NCBI GenBank assembly: GCA_963727015.1
Contig: CAVSEV010000005.1
Span: forward strand, 248,001 to 312,000
DNA length: 64,000 bases
Origin: DATFVJ01 sp963727015
GTDB lineage: Bacteria > Actinomycetota > Actinomycetes > Streptosporangiales > Streptosporangiaceae
Reading direction: 5' to 3'
Under the pieces are notes generated by a model. It had not been told where the DNA came from, did no database searches, and worked only from the letters and a program-made list of their open reading frames with translations. The position numbers were made by a program, and so were the translations under genes. Shown piece after piece: positions 19,674 through 27,643 of this stretch. Position 1 is the stretch's first letter. Each line of letters begins with the position of its first letter.

Positions 19674-20177
19674 TTATCGTGCGCTTGAACGACGGCGGTG
19701 ACGGCGCATGCCGTCGACTTTGGCGGCGAATTCTTTCGGGCGCAGGATGGGTGTGCCGCGCCAGGGCGACATGCTGGTGAGGTCGGTGTCGTCGGACACG
19801 ATCAGGAAGGCGCCGACCTCAGCGGCCAGATCGAGGACCGCGTTGTCTTCAAAGTCTGCGCAGTCCGTGACCGTGCGGGGCGGGTCGAGGATGCCGCCGC
19901 CGCTGTTGGTGGCGACTCGGGTAAGCAGGCCCAGGTAAGAATCGGCGGCCGTCGCCTCCCATTTGAGTTCTTCCTGGAGGACGCGGGTGGTGTTGTCCCG
20001 GATGTGCGGAGAGAGCCAGAGGGCGAATTCGGCGGCGTCGACCATGATGCCCAGGCAGTCGGCGTATGGGTTGCCAGATGTCGGCGGAGGGGATGGCCAT
20101 GAACGAAACGGGCTGTTGCCGCCGGCGACTGCGCCGACCAGGACATTGACATCGAAGACGACCGCGACGGGGCTCAC
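19674..20177 (-). CDS. PIN-domain toxin (VapC-type RNase)
   Basis: This is a 167-residue PIN-domain protein. Acidic active-site residues are visible: Asp in VVFDVNVLVGA, Glu in LQEELKWEA, Asp in CADFEDNAVLDLA and the SDDTDL strand end. PIN toxins cleave RNA and are held inactive by a partner antitoxin. The GTG start at 20177 overlaps the stop of the upstream ribbon-helix-helix gene by four bases (GTGA), the normal arrangement for co-translated antitoxin-toxin pairs. The C-terminus is Arg-rich. Apparently intact. Confidence 0.85.
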   Translation of the reverse strand: MSPVAVVFDVNVLVGAVAGGNSPFRSWPSPPPTSGNPYADCLGIMVDAAEFALWLSPHIRDNTTRVLQEELKWEATAADSYLGLLTRVATNSGGGILDPPRTVTDCADFEDNAVLDLAAEVGAFLIVSDDTDLTSMSPWRGTPILRPKEFAAKVDGMRRHRRRSSAR

Positions 20178-20434
20178 CGTGCGCCTGCGGCTCCCTTGAG
20201 GGCTTTCCTGGTGACTGCAGGAATGTCGTCGAGAGTCATGCCCTGCTCGGCGAGCTTGCGCTGGCCGTAGGCCTGCATCTCACGCAGCTCGTCGGCTAGC
20301 TTCACAGATGCCATGACCCGCAGCGTTGCACGTAGATAGGCCGAGCGATTCCCGTCGCCGAAGTATCCGACGAGTTCGTCCAGTAGCTCGCGGTCCTCGT
20401 CAGCGACCGCGAACCCAATGGTCCTCGTACTCAT
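20174..20434 (-). CDS. Ribbon-helix-helix antitoxin of the PIN toxin
   Basis: The 86 residues begin MSTRTIGFAVADEDRELLDE, a ribbon strand followed by two helices with NRSAYLRATLRVM, a typical MetJ/Arc DNA-binding fold. The C-terminal part (EMQAYGQRKLAEQGMTLDDI) would bind and neutralise the PIN protein. It starts at ATG 20434 with the less GC-rich GTTACCTCCGC region upstream, where it probably represses its own promoter. It is the first gene of the two-gene operon. Confidence 0.82.
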   Translation of the reverse strand: MSTRTIGFAVADEDRELLDELVGYFGDGNRSAYLRATLRVMASVKLADELREMQAYGQRKLAEQGMTLDDIPAVTRKALKGAAGAR

Positions 20435-20699
20435 TGGTTACCTCCGCAGACAAGTGTAGCATCTAGCTTGCATCTGAGAAGCAACTAGCTGCATCTGACG
20501 TTCTTGGGCCCCATAGGTGTCCACTGGTATGCACCGGCCGACGGCCAGTTCATCTCCCGCGACATGGCCCGAGTCAACCCCGTTCCAGGCGTGACGCATC
20601 CTCGCGGCGGCACAGGCGAACGGGTTGGCGGCGGCTTCGCCCGGTCAGCACGGTTAGGTGCCGGCGCCCGACCACTACGGGGGAGGGTGTGGGGTGTCA

Positions 20700-21245
20700 C
20701 GCTCGCCAAATGCGCAGCGCGAGGGTGACTAGGAATCGCTGGCAGTATTCGAACTCTCGCTCGCTGGGCGCATAGCCAACCGCCACGCCGGCCAAGGCGA
20801 CGAGCAGAGTGGTCAGGGTCTGGGCGGTGATGAGCACCCAGGCGGGGATGGGTGTCGAGCGGCGCCGCCTGAGGATGCCGGTCTCCCGCTGGGTGGTGAT
20901 GGTGACGAGGAGGTTGGCGAACGATGAGGTGACGACCGCGAGGCCGGCGATGCCGGGCACGTAGGTGGAGGCCTTGACGGGCCGGCGCCGACGGTGTGGT
21001 TGCCGACACGCCGACGAAGGACCAGGAAGATGACGGGGAACAGCATGGTGGAGAACACGCCCTGACGGTTGCGGCGGAAGGCGGTCAGGTTGTAGCGGAC
21101 CTGGTGGGCGACCAGATCCAGCGGGCCGTTGCGGCCGCCTGGGGGGCTGCGCTGGCCGCCAGCGGGCGACCTGGCTGTGTCTGGCCGCCCAGCGGCCAGG
21201 CGGGCGCGGAGCCTGCGGTAGAGCCAGCGGATGAGGATTATCACC
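20700..21245 (-). pseudogene. ABC-2 permease remnant
   Basis: Pieces of an ABC-2 exporter permease lie in two frames. One reads DLVAHQVRYNLTAFRRNRQG and VFSTMLFPVIFLVL (N-terminus and first helix). The other, after an indel near 20985, reads YVPGIAGLAVVTSSFANLLV, TITTQRETGILRRRRSTPIP and WVLITAQTLTTLLVALAGVA. Coding signal stops near 20765 (GYAPSEREFEYC...), so the last helices are missing. It follows the ATPase remnant at 21253-21500 in the order expected for an exporter operon. Confidence 0.65.
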
Positions 21246-21252
21246 GTGGGTC

Positions 21253-21500
21253 CTAGTCCAGCCGCCGCCGCTGGCCACCGGACAGCTGCGCCCCAGACGT
21301 GCCGGCCTTGCCGGCCAGGCCGACCAAGCCGGCCAGGCCGACCAAGCCGACCAAGCCGACCAAGCCGACCAAGCCGACCAAGTCGATGGTCTCCTCGACG
21401 TCGCGAGGAGCGCGGTAGTAGCCGGCGTAGAGCCGCAGGGTCTCCCGCACCGTCAGGCCGGGCTCGGGCCCGGACTGGTTCCCGCCGCCGGATCACGCCA
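21253..21500 (-). pseudogene. ABC exporter ATPase fragment with repeat expansion
   Basis: The frame reads MRETLRLYAGYYRAPRDVEE and TIDLVGL, then a run of LVG units, then GKAGTSGAQLSGGQRRRLD. This is the segment between the Q-loop and the ABC signature (LSGGQ) of DrrA-type ATPases. Walker A upstream and Walker B downstream are both absent. Family members have a single DLVGLxxKA here; this copy has about six extra LVG or LAG triplets from a 9-bp tandem repeat. Both ends are cut off, so it is non-functional. Confidence 0.7.
21302..21382. repeat. 9-bp tandem repeat array (nine units)
   Basis: Nine consecutive 9-mers: CCGGCCTTG, CCGGCCAGG, CCGACCAAG, CCGGCCAGG, then CCGACCAAG five times. They sit in frame in the ABC ATPase remnant and encode LVG or LAG on the minus strand. 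Because the unit is a multiple of three, expansion does not shift the frame, as expected for replication slippage in a coding gene. Confidence 0.9.
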
Positions 21501-21730
21501 TCAGCTGCGGGCGCTGGTCGCCACTGGCCGCCCCGCCAGCGTCCTGACCGCCGAGCTCGGGATGGGTGAACATCCCGTGCGCGACATCATCTCCGGCCGG
21601 TCCGGCCAGGTGACCGCCGCGACCCGGGACGCGGTCCGCGGCCTGTACGACCGGCTCTGGGACGTCCCGCCGCCCGAGCGCACCCCTGCCCAGCCCAAGC
21701 CGCCACCTGCGCCCGGGGCCGACCCTGCGG
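21497..21730 (+). pseudogene. Remnant of an HTH-type actinobacterial protein
   Basis: The plus strand reads HQLRALVATGRPASVLTAEL, GMGEHPVRDIISG and then VTAATRDAVRGLYDRLWDVP, ending in PPPERTPAQ. This resembles the central part of actinomycete DNA-binding proteins with a helix-turn-helix followed by LYDxLWDxPPP. There is no start codon, and the coding signal fades by 21730. It abuts the ABC ATPase fragment head to head, marking an old recombination junction near 21495. Confidence 0.5.
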
Positions 21731-22082
21731 ACGTTCGCGACCGAGGCACCGGATGGGTTGGTGACGTTTGCGCGGGCCGGTCAACAGGTCAGAGACTTTT
21801 TTCGCTCGTGTATCCGCTGACCGTGTCGTCCGGGAGGTGCCCCTCGCGTAGTCCCAGAACGGTGATCATGGCAGGGACTTGGGGACCGGTGGTGACGTCA
21901 CGCCCGGTGAGCGTTTCCGGGTATCTGGAATTCGGCCCGGCAGAGCCCGTTTGCGATGAGCGATGTGCGCTGACTGGGATTGCCGCGACATCGGCGGTTG
22001 CCGAAATCCGCTCACCCTTGCGATTCACGCTCATGCGCTGCGAGCGCGTGACGGGCCGTGCCGCGGCTGGCATCTTGGCGCG
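21731..22082. other. Region without recognisable gene
   Basis: No supported feature between the HTH remnant and hicA. Confidence 0.4.
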
Positions 22083-22307
22083 TCATAGCAGCCGTTGCAG
22101 TTCCTCGATGGTCATGCCGACGTCAGATAGAATCCCGCGCAGCGTTCCTCTAGCCACATCGCGACGCTGGTGCACCGGTACCGTCGTGCCGCGCCCATCG
22201 GGATGGCGCATGATGTGATGGCTACCGGCAACTCGCGCCACCTTGAACCCGGCTCTTTCTAACGCTCGGACCACCCGATCGCCGCGCACGGACGGCAGTG
22301 CTGGCAT
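22083..22307 (-). CDS. hicA: HicA-type mRNA interferase toxin
   Basis: The 74 residues match the HicA (YcfA) double-stranded RNA-binding-like fold: VVRALERAGFKVARVAGSHH, with the catalytic His in GSHHIMRHPDG, then TTVPVHQRRDVARGTLRGIL. HicA toxins cut mRNA and are neutralised by HicB. The ATG at 22307 overlaps the last base of the hicB stop (TGATG), giving translational coupling with the antitoxin first. Intact. Confidence 0.9.
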   Translation of the reverse strand: MPALPSVRGDRVVRALERAGFKVARVAGSHHIMRHPDGRGTTVPVHQRRDVARGTLRGILSDVGMTIEELQRLL

Positions 22308-22546
22308 CAGGCCACGTCAACCGTCAGGGTCAGCTCCTGCGGCGCGCCGAACTCGGCGATCAGCCCCTCAAGCGCCTCGCGCAAATCCGCGACCGCAGCC
22401 TCCGCTGTATCGCCCTCACCGTTCGCACCCACGCCCGGACGCAGCTGCGCATGAGCGCACCAGACCCCGTCCTCGTCCTGCTCGACGGTGTAAGGAACGT
22501 GCACAGCCCGGGTCAATGCTCCCTGCTCCTTCGAATCGGTCTTCAT
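22307..22546 (-). CDS. hicB: HicB-type antitoxin
   Basis: The 79 residues carry the partial RNase H-like HicB fold: VPYTVEQDEDGVWCAHAQLR, then GVGANGEGDTAEAAVADLRE and a final strand LTLTVDVA. This short form has no C-terminal DNA-binding domain. It lies first in the hicB-hicA pair. The ATG at 22546 is used; the upstream MmcQ/YjbR scrap is unrelated. Confidence 0.85.
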   Translation of the reverse strand: MKTDSKEQGALTRAVHVPYTVEQDEDGVWCAHAQLRPGVGANGEGDTAEAAVADLREALEGLIAEFGAPQELTLTVDVA

Positions 22547-22696
22547 ATTGTAGACCGGTTGGCGCCGCTGGCACCTGGCCGGGCGCCGGACCGCTGCCGC
22601 GCGGTGACAAAGTCATGCCGCGGTGGGCGAGTTCTGGACGGGCGAACAGTATCCGCAAACGCTGGGGCTCTTCTGCTGCGCCACCTGCTGCGGGAT

Positions 22697-22846
22697 GCGT
22701 TGAGCCAGGCCGCTGCCCTCTTGGGCGAGGCCCGGGTGAGCCAGGCGTCCTGGATGAGTTCCGTAAATTCCTGCAGAGCGAGCCGGCCGATCTGGCTCGC
22801 ACGCACCAGCACAGATAGGTGGCCGTCGAAGTGAGGGGTGGTGAAG
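22697..22846 (-). pseudogene. C-terminal fragment of an MmcQ/YjbR-family protein
   Basis: The frame reads YFTTPHFDGHLSVLVRASQI and LTELIQDAWL-like sequence (EFTELIQDAWLTRASPK), the characteristic end of actinobacterial MmcQ/YjbR DNA-binding proteins (FFTTPHYDGHPxVLVRL). The N-terminal two thirds are missing or unrecognisable. Another stretch just upstream, GGNGHWAKEIITAYAVAM near 22880-22950, looks protein-like but is not identified. Confidence 0.5.
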
Positions 22847-23169
22847 TACGGCGTGTTTTGGGACGCGCTTTCGCCGACATGGCAACAGCGTAGGCGGTGA
22901 TGATCTCCTTGGCCCAGTGGCCGTTCCCACCGCGATGATGCATGGCAACGAGATGGAGTCCCTTGAACCTGTAGCAGGCCGAGGCTGGCCGCAATCAGCG
23001 TCATACACCAGGCGGCCGGATACAAAGCGGTGACCCTGCCGACCAGGGCGGCTGAAGTGAAGCAGTCTGGTCCGGCATCCGCCGGGTGCACGGCGTTGCG
23101 CCCAAAAGGTCAGGGCCGCCCGGACGAAAGTGATCAACGCTCTAGTCGCCCTACTCGGGCCCGAAAACG
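22847..23169. other. Region with decayed, unidentified coding traces
   Basis: On the minus strand, short protein-like stretches such as ALYPAAWCMTLIAASLG and GLHLVAMHHRGGNGHWAKEI lie in different frames. I cannot assign a family. Confidence 0.3.
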
Positions 23170-23226
23170 ATCGACGTGCGTCACCGGGCACTGCTGCTGA
23201 TCGGCTTCGCCGGGGCGCTGCGCGGG
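23170..23226 (+). pseudogene. Scrap of a tyrosine recombinase catalytic domain
   Basis: One frame reads IDVRHRALLLIGFAGALRG, the helix carrying the first catalytic Arg in integrases of the RALLLxGFAGALRRSEL type. Only about 20 codons are recognisable before the frame is lost. It suggests a second, older integrated element. Confidence 0.4.
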
Positions 23227-23559
23227 CGAGGCCGACGCCGACGCGATCCACGCTGCCCAGACAACGGCCGCGTGGGCCATCAGCTACCCCGGCAGCCACG
23301 AGTCGAAGCCTCGCCAGATTGACGTCACTCGTTGAGCTGCTGACACGGCGCCTTGTTCCAGATGGTCAGTCCACCGGGCCGACGGGATGGCCTGATCACG
23401 GGACTTTGCGCACTGGCGTAGCGAGCCTGGTTGCTGCCTGTCGTTGCCACCGCAGTTGTCGTGAGCCTGCGCTACCGTGACCCTGCGTTCCGGCGCGGCA
23501 TCCCGGTGATTCGCGTTCGTGTTGGAGAATGCGGAGATAGACCCAGGAGGCCGGTCACT

Positions 23560-24198
23560 TTGGGGTACACGACGAAGATGGCCGCCGCGCTGTGCGGCGC
23601 GACGGTGAGCCAGCTACGTCATTGGCGGAATCCCCGCACAGGGCCGCTGCTGGCGCCGGAGATCGCGGCTGGGCGGCAGGCCTTCTACTCGTTCCGCGAC
23701 CTGCTTGCTCTGCGCACGTTTGTCCACCTCCGCGAACACGCATCGCTCCAGCGGATCCGGGTGGCGATCGGCAACCTGCGTGACCTCGGCGAAGTTCAGC
23801 ACCTTGCCTCTTACCGGCTTGTCTCGGACATGGCCGGGAACATCCAGCTCGTCACCGAGGAGGAAGCACTTGACCTCGTCCGCAGGCCGGGTCAGCGGCA
23901 GATCCTTGTCGCCATGGGCGATGTCATCGAAGCCTTTCCGGTGCGGGCGGGCGTGGTGGTGCCCCATCTGCTCCAGCCGCGCGAGCATCTGGAGGTGGAT
24001 CCGGAGACGCAGGGCGGCATACCCGTGATTGCCGGGACGCGCGTGCCGTATGACGCCGTGGCGGGGCTGATGCGGGACGATGTGGCACCTGAGCGGATCG
24101 CTGAGTATTACCCTGCAGTCTCCGCCGAGGCAGCTCGGGACGCGCTGAGCTTCGCCGTGTATGTCGATAGTTACACGCCTCCAGCCAAGGCAGCGTGA
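23560..24198 (+). CDS. VapB45-like antitoxin: MerR-like HTH plus DUF433
   Basis: The protein is about 212 residues from TTG 23560, chosen because AGGAGG lies nine bases upstream; the open frame extends back to 23431 without family similarity. The N-terminal half is a MerR-like winged helix (MAAALCGATVSQLRHWRNP, FYSFRDLLALRTFVHLRE). The C-terminal part is a DUF433 domain: GGIPVIAGTRVPYDAVAGLM, APERIAEYYPAVSAEAARDA. This two-domain layout matches the Mycobacterium tuberculosis VapB45 type (Rv2018). Its stop overlaps the start of the PIN-like partner by one base. It would bind both the toxin and its own promoter. Confidence 0.8.
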   Translation: MGYTTKMAAALCGATVSQLRHWRNPRTGPLLAPEIAAGRQAFYSFRDLLALRTFVHLREHASLQRIRVAIGNLRDLGEVQHLASYRLVSDMAGNIQLVTEEEALDLVRRPGQRQILVAMGDVIEAFPVRAGVVVPHLLQPREHLEVDPETQGGIPVIAGTRVPYDAVAGLMRDDVAPERIAEYYPAVSAEAARDALSFAVYVDSYTPPAKAA

Positions 24199-24641
24199 TG
24201 CTTATCCTCATCGATGAGGACACCGCTGCGCAGCTGCTCGGGCCCTTGGCGCACGTCCTTCCCTGGCATCAGGTCGATCACATCACCAAGATCAAATGGG
24301 CGGGCAAGAAGGATTACAGCGTTCTGGGTGACGTGAAGAAGGCCGGGTACGACGTGATCATCACGAAGGATCGGAACCAGCTCGGCGATCCACGCGAGTG
24401 TGACGCGATCAAGGGGTCGGGCCTCCATCACGTTCGCTACCGGCAGCGGCAGGAAGGAGCTTATGGACCCGGGCTTGCCCTTGGCGCGATCATCTCCGCG
24501 ATGCCGAAGGTCATGGAGGACCTGGAAACAAGCAGCGGCCAGCGGCTGGTGCGGATCGTGGCTCTCGATCCGACACCCGCGCGCCGCTTTGCAATCACCG
24601 ATCCAAGGCGAGATCCACCTTCGCCGTACTGGCCGCGCTAG
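24198..24641 (+). CDS. PIN-like toxin (VapC45/DUF5615-like)
   Basis: This is a 147-residue PIN-like protein starting MLILIDEDTAAQLLGPLAHV, with the acidic IDED pair, VDHITKIKWAGKKDYSVLGD and YDVIITKDRNQLGDPRE, which carries the second acidic cluster. Proteins of this family pair with DUF433 antitoxins as VapBC45. The ATG at 24198 shares its A with the upstream TGA (TGATG); a GTG three bases earlier is also possible. The C-terminal 20 residues are Pro/Arg-rich. Intact by inspection; RNase activity is inferred from the family. Confidence 0.78.
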   Translation: MLILIDEDTAAQLLGPLAHVLPWHQVDHITKIKWAGKKDYSVLGDVKKAGYDVIITKDRNQLGDPRECDAIKGSGLHHVRYRQRQEGAYGPGLALGAIISAMPKVMEDLETSSGQRLVRIVALDPTPARRFAITDPRRDPPSPYWPR

Positions 24642-24716
24642 CCCAGCGGGCACTCCCTGCCGATATCGCACTGCCCGTCAGAACTTGTCCAGCGTCACGG
24701 GTTCATACACCGGTCA

Positions 24717-25132
24717 TCAGCCGCTACCAGGAGCGGTCTATTGACGGGACCCCCTGGTCCCTGCAGACCACCTTTTACCCGATGGAGTTCCTTACCAGAG
24801 GCGCGACCGACCTGCTCAAGCCCGAAAACATTGGCGGTGGCTGGAGAGGGGTGCTCGAGTACCTCGAAAAGGCGCTTGGCGTCAGGCAGGTTGGGTGGCG
24901 CGACAGGATTATCGCGCGGCCACCTGACAGGACTGAGAGGGTCTTCTTCGGCCTGTCGGACAAGGTACAGGTAGCTATCTTCGAGTTCCGGCGGACAAGC
25001 TTCGACGAGGATGGCAAGCCGATTCGGCTGACGGTGACCGTCTATCCCGCCGGCCGTAACCAGTTCGAGATGGAAGTGGGCCCTGTTCGTCCCCGTGGTC
25101 AGGACGTATATCGAGCGGCGGCCGCGACGTGA
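24717..25132 (+). pseudogene. GntR-family regulator, UTRA-domain remnant
   Basis: From 24717 the frame reads ISRYQERSIDGTPWSLQTTF and YPMEFLTRGATDLL, then LEYLEKALGVRQVGWRDRII, ARPPDRTERVFFGL and RLTVTVYPAGRNQFEMEVG. This is the effector-binding UTRA domain of GntR/HutC regulators almost to its natural end. The N-terminal winged-helix DNA-binding domain is absent: the sequence left of 24717 belongs to the VapC45-like gene's tail region. Without its HTH it cannot act as a repressor. Confidence 0.75.
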
Positions 25133-25265
25133 CCGCGCTCCAGAGAAGGTGCGGACAATGGTCGAGCCGGACGAGGAGACCCGGCACCGCTGGCCGGAGT
25201 GCGGGCAGCGCGGCAGGCCCGTCGCAAACGGCGAGCAACCACGCTTGATCGTTTTGGTTGCTCGG
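25133..25265. other. Spacer, nothing recognised
   Basis: No feature supported between the GntR remnant and the RelE-type gene. Confidence 0.4.
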
Positions 25266-25565
25266 TCATTGGTAGATGTCGTGGCAGCCGATGGCCAGCC
25301 AGGTCAGGAGCGGTTGGCCATCGGTATCTGGGCCGATGGTGCACAGCGCCCGCCCATCGGGGCCGGCGAAGCTCCAGGTCAGCGAGTAGGTCTCACCAAT
25401 CTTGTGAACGCGCAGGCGTGTGGGCCAGGGTCCTTCGCCGCGGTGCGCTCCCGCTGCCAGCGCGGGGATGACCTGGCTACGGACGGCGTTGATGAACAGC
25501 CGGCGGTGTTCGCGGGGGAGTTTGGCCAACGCGAGGTCGAATCCCGCTGTGGTCTGGTATTTCAC
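25266..25565 (-). CDS. RelE-like toxin
   Basis: The 99 residues include TTAGFDLALAKLPREHRRLF, LRVHKIGETYSLTWSF and RALCTIGPD, ending in LLTWLAIGCHDIYQ, consistent with an actinobacterial RelE/ParE-superfamily fold (two helices, then a beta-sheet). It follows a Phd/YefM antitoxin gene with a four-base GTGA overlap and starts at GTG 25565. RelE-type toxins usually cut mRNA on the ribosome; the exact activity of this branch is not known to me. Confidence 0.7.
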   Translation of the reverse strand: MKYQTTAGFDLALAKLPREHRRLFINAVRSQVIPALAAGAHRGEGPWPTRLRVHKIGETYSLTWSFAGPDGRALCTIGPDTDGQPLLTWLAIGCHDIYQ

Positions 25566-25867
25566 CCGCCGGCCGCATCGTCGATGGCTTCCAGGTGTGC
25601 CAGGAACTCTTCATCACTGTCGGATCTCCGGACCCGCCCGGCGGCCAGGTCCGCCTCGGCCTCCTGGAGCTTCGCCTGCCAGGCCGGGCTGTAGACCCAT
25701 GCGTCTTCCTCGGGAACGATACGGGCTAGCCGACGGCCGTCCCGCGTCAGCACTGTGGTGACATGACCGTAAGCGGCCATATTGACCAGTTCCGGCAGAT
25801 GCTTTCGGGCTTCGGTCGTGGTCATCTCCTGGACCTCGTACGGCAGCGGCATCCCGTTCTCGCTCAT
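25562..25867 (-). CDS. Phd/YefM-family antitoxin
   Basis: The protein is about 101 residues from ATG 25867. The N-terminal DNA-binding and dimer domain reads EMTTTEARKHLPELVNMAAY, GHVTTVLTRDGRRLARIVP, a textbook Phd/YefM signature. The C-terminal tail (EEDAWVYSPAWQAKLQEAEA onward) is acidic and would wrap the RelE-type partner. The frame is open upstream to 25933, but the conserved start and the operator-like palindrome at 25883-25892 favour 25867. It leads the antitoxin-toxin operon and probably autoregulates. Confidence 0.85.
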   Translation of the reverse strand: MSENGMPLPYEVQEMTTTEARKHLPELVNMAAYGHVTTVLTRDGRRLARIVPEEDAWVYSPAWQAKLQEAEADLAAGRVRRSDSDEEFLAHLEAIDDAAGG

Positions 25868-25882
25868 GCCCCTAGTGTACGT

Positions 25883-25892
25883 CACGTACGTG
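25883..25892. promoter_or_regulatory. Operator-like palindrome upstream of the Phd/RelE operon
   Basis: CACGTACGTG is a perfect 10-bp palindrome 16 bp upstream of the antitoxin ATG, embedded in GTACGTCACGTACGTGGC with a second overlapping GTACGT half-site. Phd/YefM antitoxins repress their own promoters by binding such short palindromes, so this is the likely operator. Confidence 0.55.
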
Positions 25893-26115
25893 GCGCTGTT
25901 CAGGTCTCGGTCCAGGGCTCTGGCCTGGCACACACAGGTGCCGGGGCAGCGCGTGACGGCCGTCCGGGCATGGTTGCTCAGGAAGTTGTACTGCCATCGC
26001 CCGGCTTAGCCGGGCCGCATTCATTTGCCGCTGGTCACTCGTCTGGCTGGAACAAGCCGAAGGGATCTGACCCCGGTCTGCGCGGAACGAGGCAAATGGT
26101 GCCGCGGGTCCCGGA

Positions 26116-26787
26116 TCACTCGACGACGTCGTGGGACGCCGGGCCGAAGACCACCAGGTGGTCGATAACCGGGGCCGGGTCACCGGACCAGTCAAGCGCG
26201 GCTAGCTGCGCCCGGCTGCGGCGGCCCATCCGCCAGCGGAAGGCCTCGAAGCGGCTCGTGGCGAGCCTGAGCGCTGTCCCGCTGCCGGGTCCGAGCCGGA
26301 ACTGGGCATCTTCCACCACCACCCGCAGCGGGACGGGCGGCCGCAGCCCGGTGAGCAGCCAGCCGGCGGCACGCCAGATCACCTCGGCGTCCCTGGCTCC
26401 GGGCCGGCCGAGCGCGCCGCGGATGTCGTGCTCGTGGCTCGCGATGTCGATCACCGCAGCCTGCACCCGGAATTCGCCGATCAGGTGCTCGAACTCCGGC
26501 GCGACCGCGGCCCACCGGGCGAGGACGTCGGCCACTGGCCAGCCCGCAAACCGGGCTACCTGAGCGGCTGTCTCCTCCTGCGACGGCGGGCCGGTCAGCC
26601 GCCCCGCGACCGCATCGCCGGCGACGGCCGCCAGATGCGCCACCACGTCCCGCACCGACCACGCAGGACACGCCGGCACCTGAACGTCCAGAGCGGCGTC
26701 ATCGACCACTGACACCAGCGAACCCAAGCGCACTCGCGTGTCCCGGTACAGCCGCGGCAGATCCCGATCCAAAGCGTCAGCAGGCAC
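26116..26787 (-). CDS. Maleylpyruvate isomerase/DinB-superfamily mycothiol-dependent protein
   Basis: This 223-residue protein is of the MDMPI N-domain type. The N-terminal four-helix bundle has VPACPAWSVRDVVAHLAAVA (the metal-binding His in the AHL segment) and AVIDIASHEHDIRGALGRPG, whose His pair completes the site. A C-terminal SCP2-like part follows, with FRLGPGSGTALRLATSRFEA and FRWRMGRRSRAQLAALDWSG. Actinobacterial members use mycothiol in isomerase or transferase reactions; the substrate here is unknown. It is monocistronic, starting at GTG/ATG 26787. Intact. Confidence 0.85.
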   Translation of the reverse strand: MPADALDRDLPRLYRDTRVRLGSLVSVVDDAALDVQVPACPAWSVRDVVAHLAAVAGDAVAGRLTGPPSQEETAAQVARFAGWPVADVLARWAAVAPEFEHLIGEFRVQAAVIDIASHEHDIRGALGRPGARDAEVIWRAAGWLLTGLRPPVPLRVVVEDAQFRLGPGSGTALRLATSRFEAFRWRMGRRSRAQLAALDWSGDPAPVIDHLVVFGPASHDVVE

Positions 26788-26910
26788 GAACGCACTTTAC
26801 GGTTCCAACGGCAGCCAAACCATCCCCCTGGCACGCCCGGCGCCGCCTGCTGGGGGTGCGCAATGGGCAGCCAGCTGACGCATTTGCCATGTTCCATGCA
26901 CTGGGCTTCG

Positions 26911-27120
26911 TCAGAACGGCTGGTCCCCGTCAAGATCGTCCATCTCGGCAGCCATCTCGTCTTCGAAGATGCCGTACGGGGCTCCAGCCGGTGTAAAGCC
27001 GACCACGAACATACGCCGACCATCAACGTCCACCCAGATGGGATCGGCATGCTCGACGGCAGGCGCGGGAACGGCCCGGCGGGTCCGAGCGCTCGATCGG
27101 CGTTCGCGCTGTGGGCTCAC
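26911..27120 (-). CDS. Small hypothetical protein
   Basis: The 69 residues have a basic, low-complexity N-terminus, then a compact sequence: ADPIWVDVDGRRMFVVGFTP, AGAPYGIFEDEMAAEMDDLD, GDQPF. The WVxVDGRRMFVVGxTPxGAPYGxF core looks like a conserved small domain. No function known. It lies alone next to repeat copy D. Confidence 0.5.
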   Translation of the reverse strand: MSPQRERRSSARTRRAVPAPAVEHADPIWVDVDGRRMFVVGFTPAGAPYGIFEDEMAAEMDDLDGDQPF

Positions 27121-27247
27121 CGTCGCCGCCTCCGGTCAGTTAATCGGCACTGCAGGCGAGCCACGACCGCGGCGGGCCTGTCGTGCATGCGTGATGGCGA
27201 TAACCGAAGCGCCGCCCGCCAGCGGCGCCTGGACCGACACCTTCTCA

Positions 27248-27450
27248 TGCCGCATAGGGCGCGCCCGGGTCAAGCGGCAATCTAACCGGCCGCCGCGCCG
27301 CTCGTTCCCCGCATCGACGGGCACCTCGCCCGGCGGCGACCTGCAGGCCAGTCAACGCCGCACCGAGTCGACGGTCGGCATCGGGCTGCGTCGACAGACG
27401 GCATCACGCTGAGTGATGGAGAAGGTCGGGGAGAACGTACGCCGAGCCGC
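27248..27450 (-). repeat. Dispersed ~200-bp repeat, copy D (reverse orientation)
   Basis: This is the reverse complement of the other four copies. Read on the plus strand it begins TGCCGCATAGGGCGCGCC and ends CATCACGCTGAGTGATGG ... GAGAACGTACGCCGAGCCGC. The inverted order of the landmark segments is complete, so the whole unit is flipped. Confidence 0.82.
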
Positions 27451-27643
27451 CGTGATCTCAAGCCTGGGTTTGGGTGTCTTCGCTGTAACCGCCGCAGGTC
27501 CTGGGCTTCGGCGAGGACACGTTATCTATGGCGGTGTCTTTGCTGTGGCTGGTGTGACGGCCGTGCCCGCAACTACAACGTCCGGCCTCTGTAGGCCTTG
27601 GCGGACAAGCATAACGGCGGCGCGAGGCAAAGGAACAAGGCTG
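27451..27643. other. Spacer with a short direct repeat
   Basis: GGTGTCTTCGCTGT (27472) and GGTGTCTTTGCTGT (27533) repeat with one mismatch. Nothing else recognised. Confidence 0.35.

Noticed and set aside
21302..21382. Possible CRISPR array
   Set aside because: The units are 9 bp, directly abutting and without spacers; it is a coding microsatellite and no cas genes are present.
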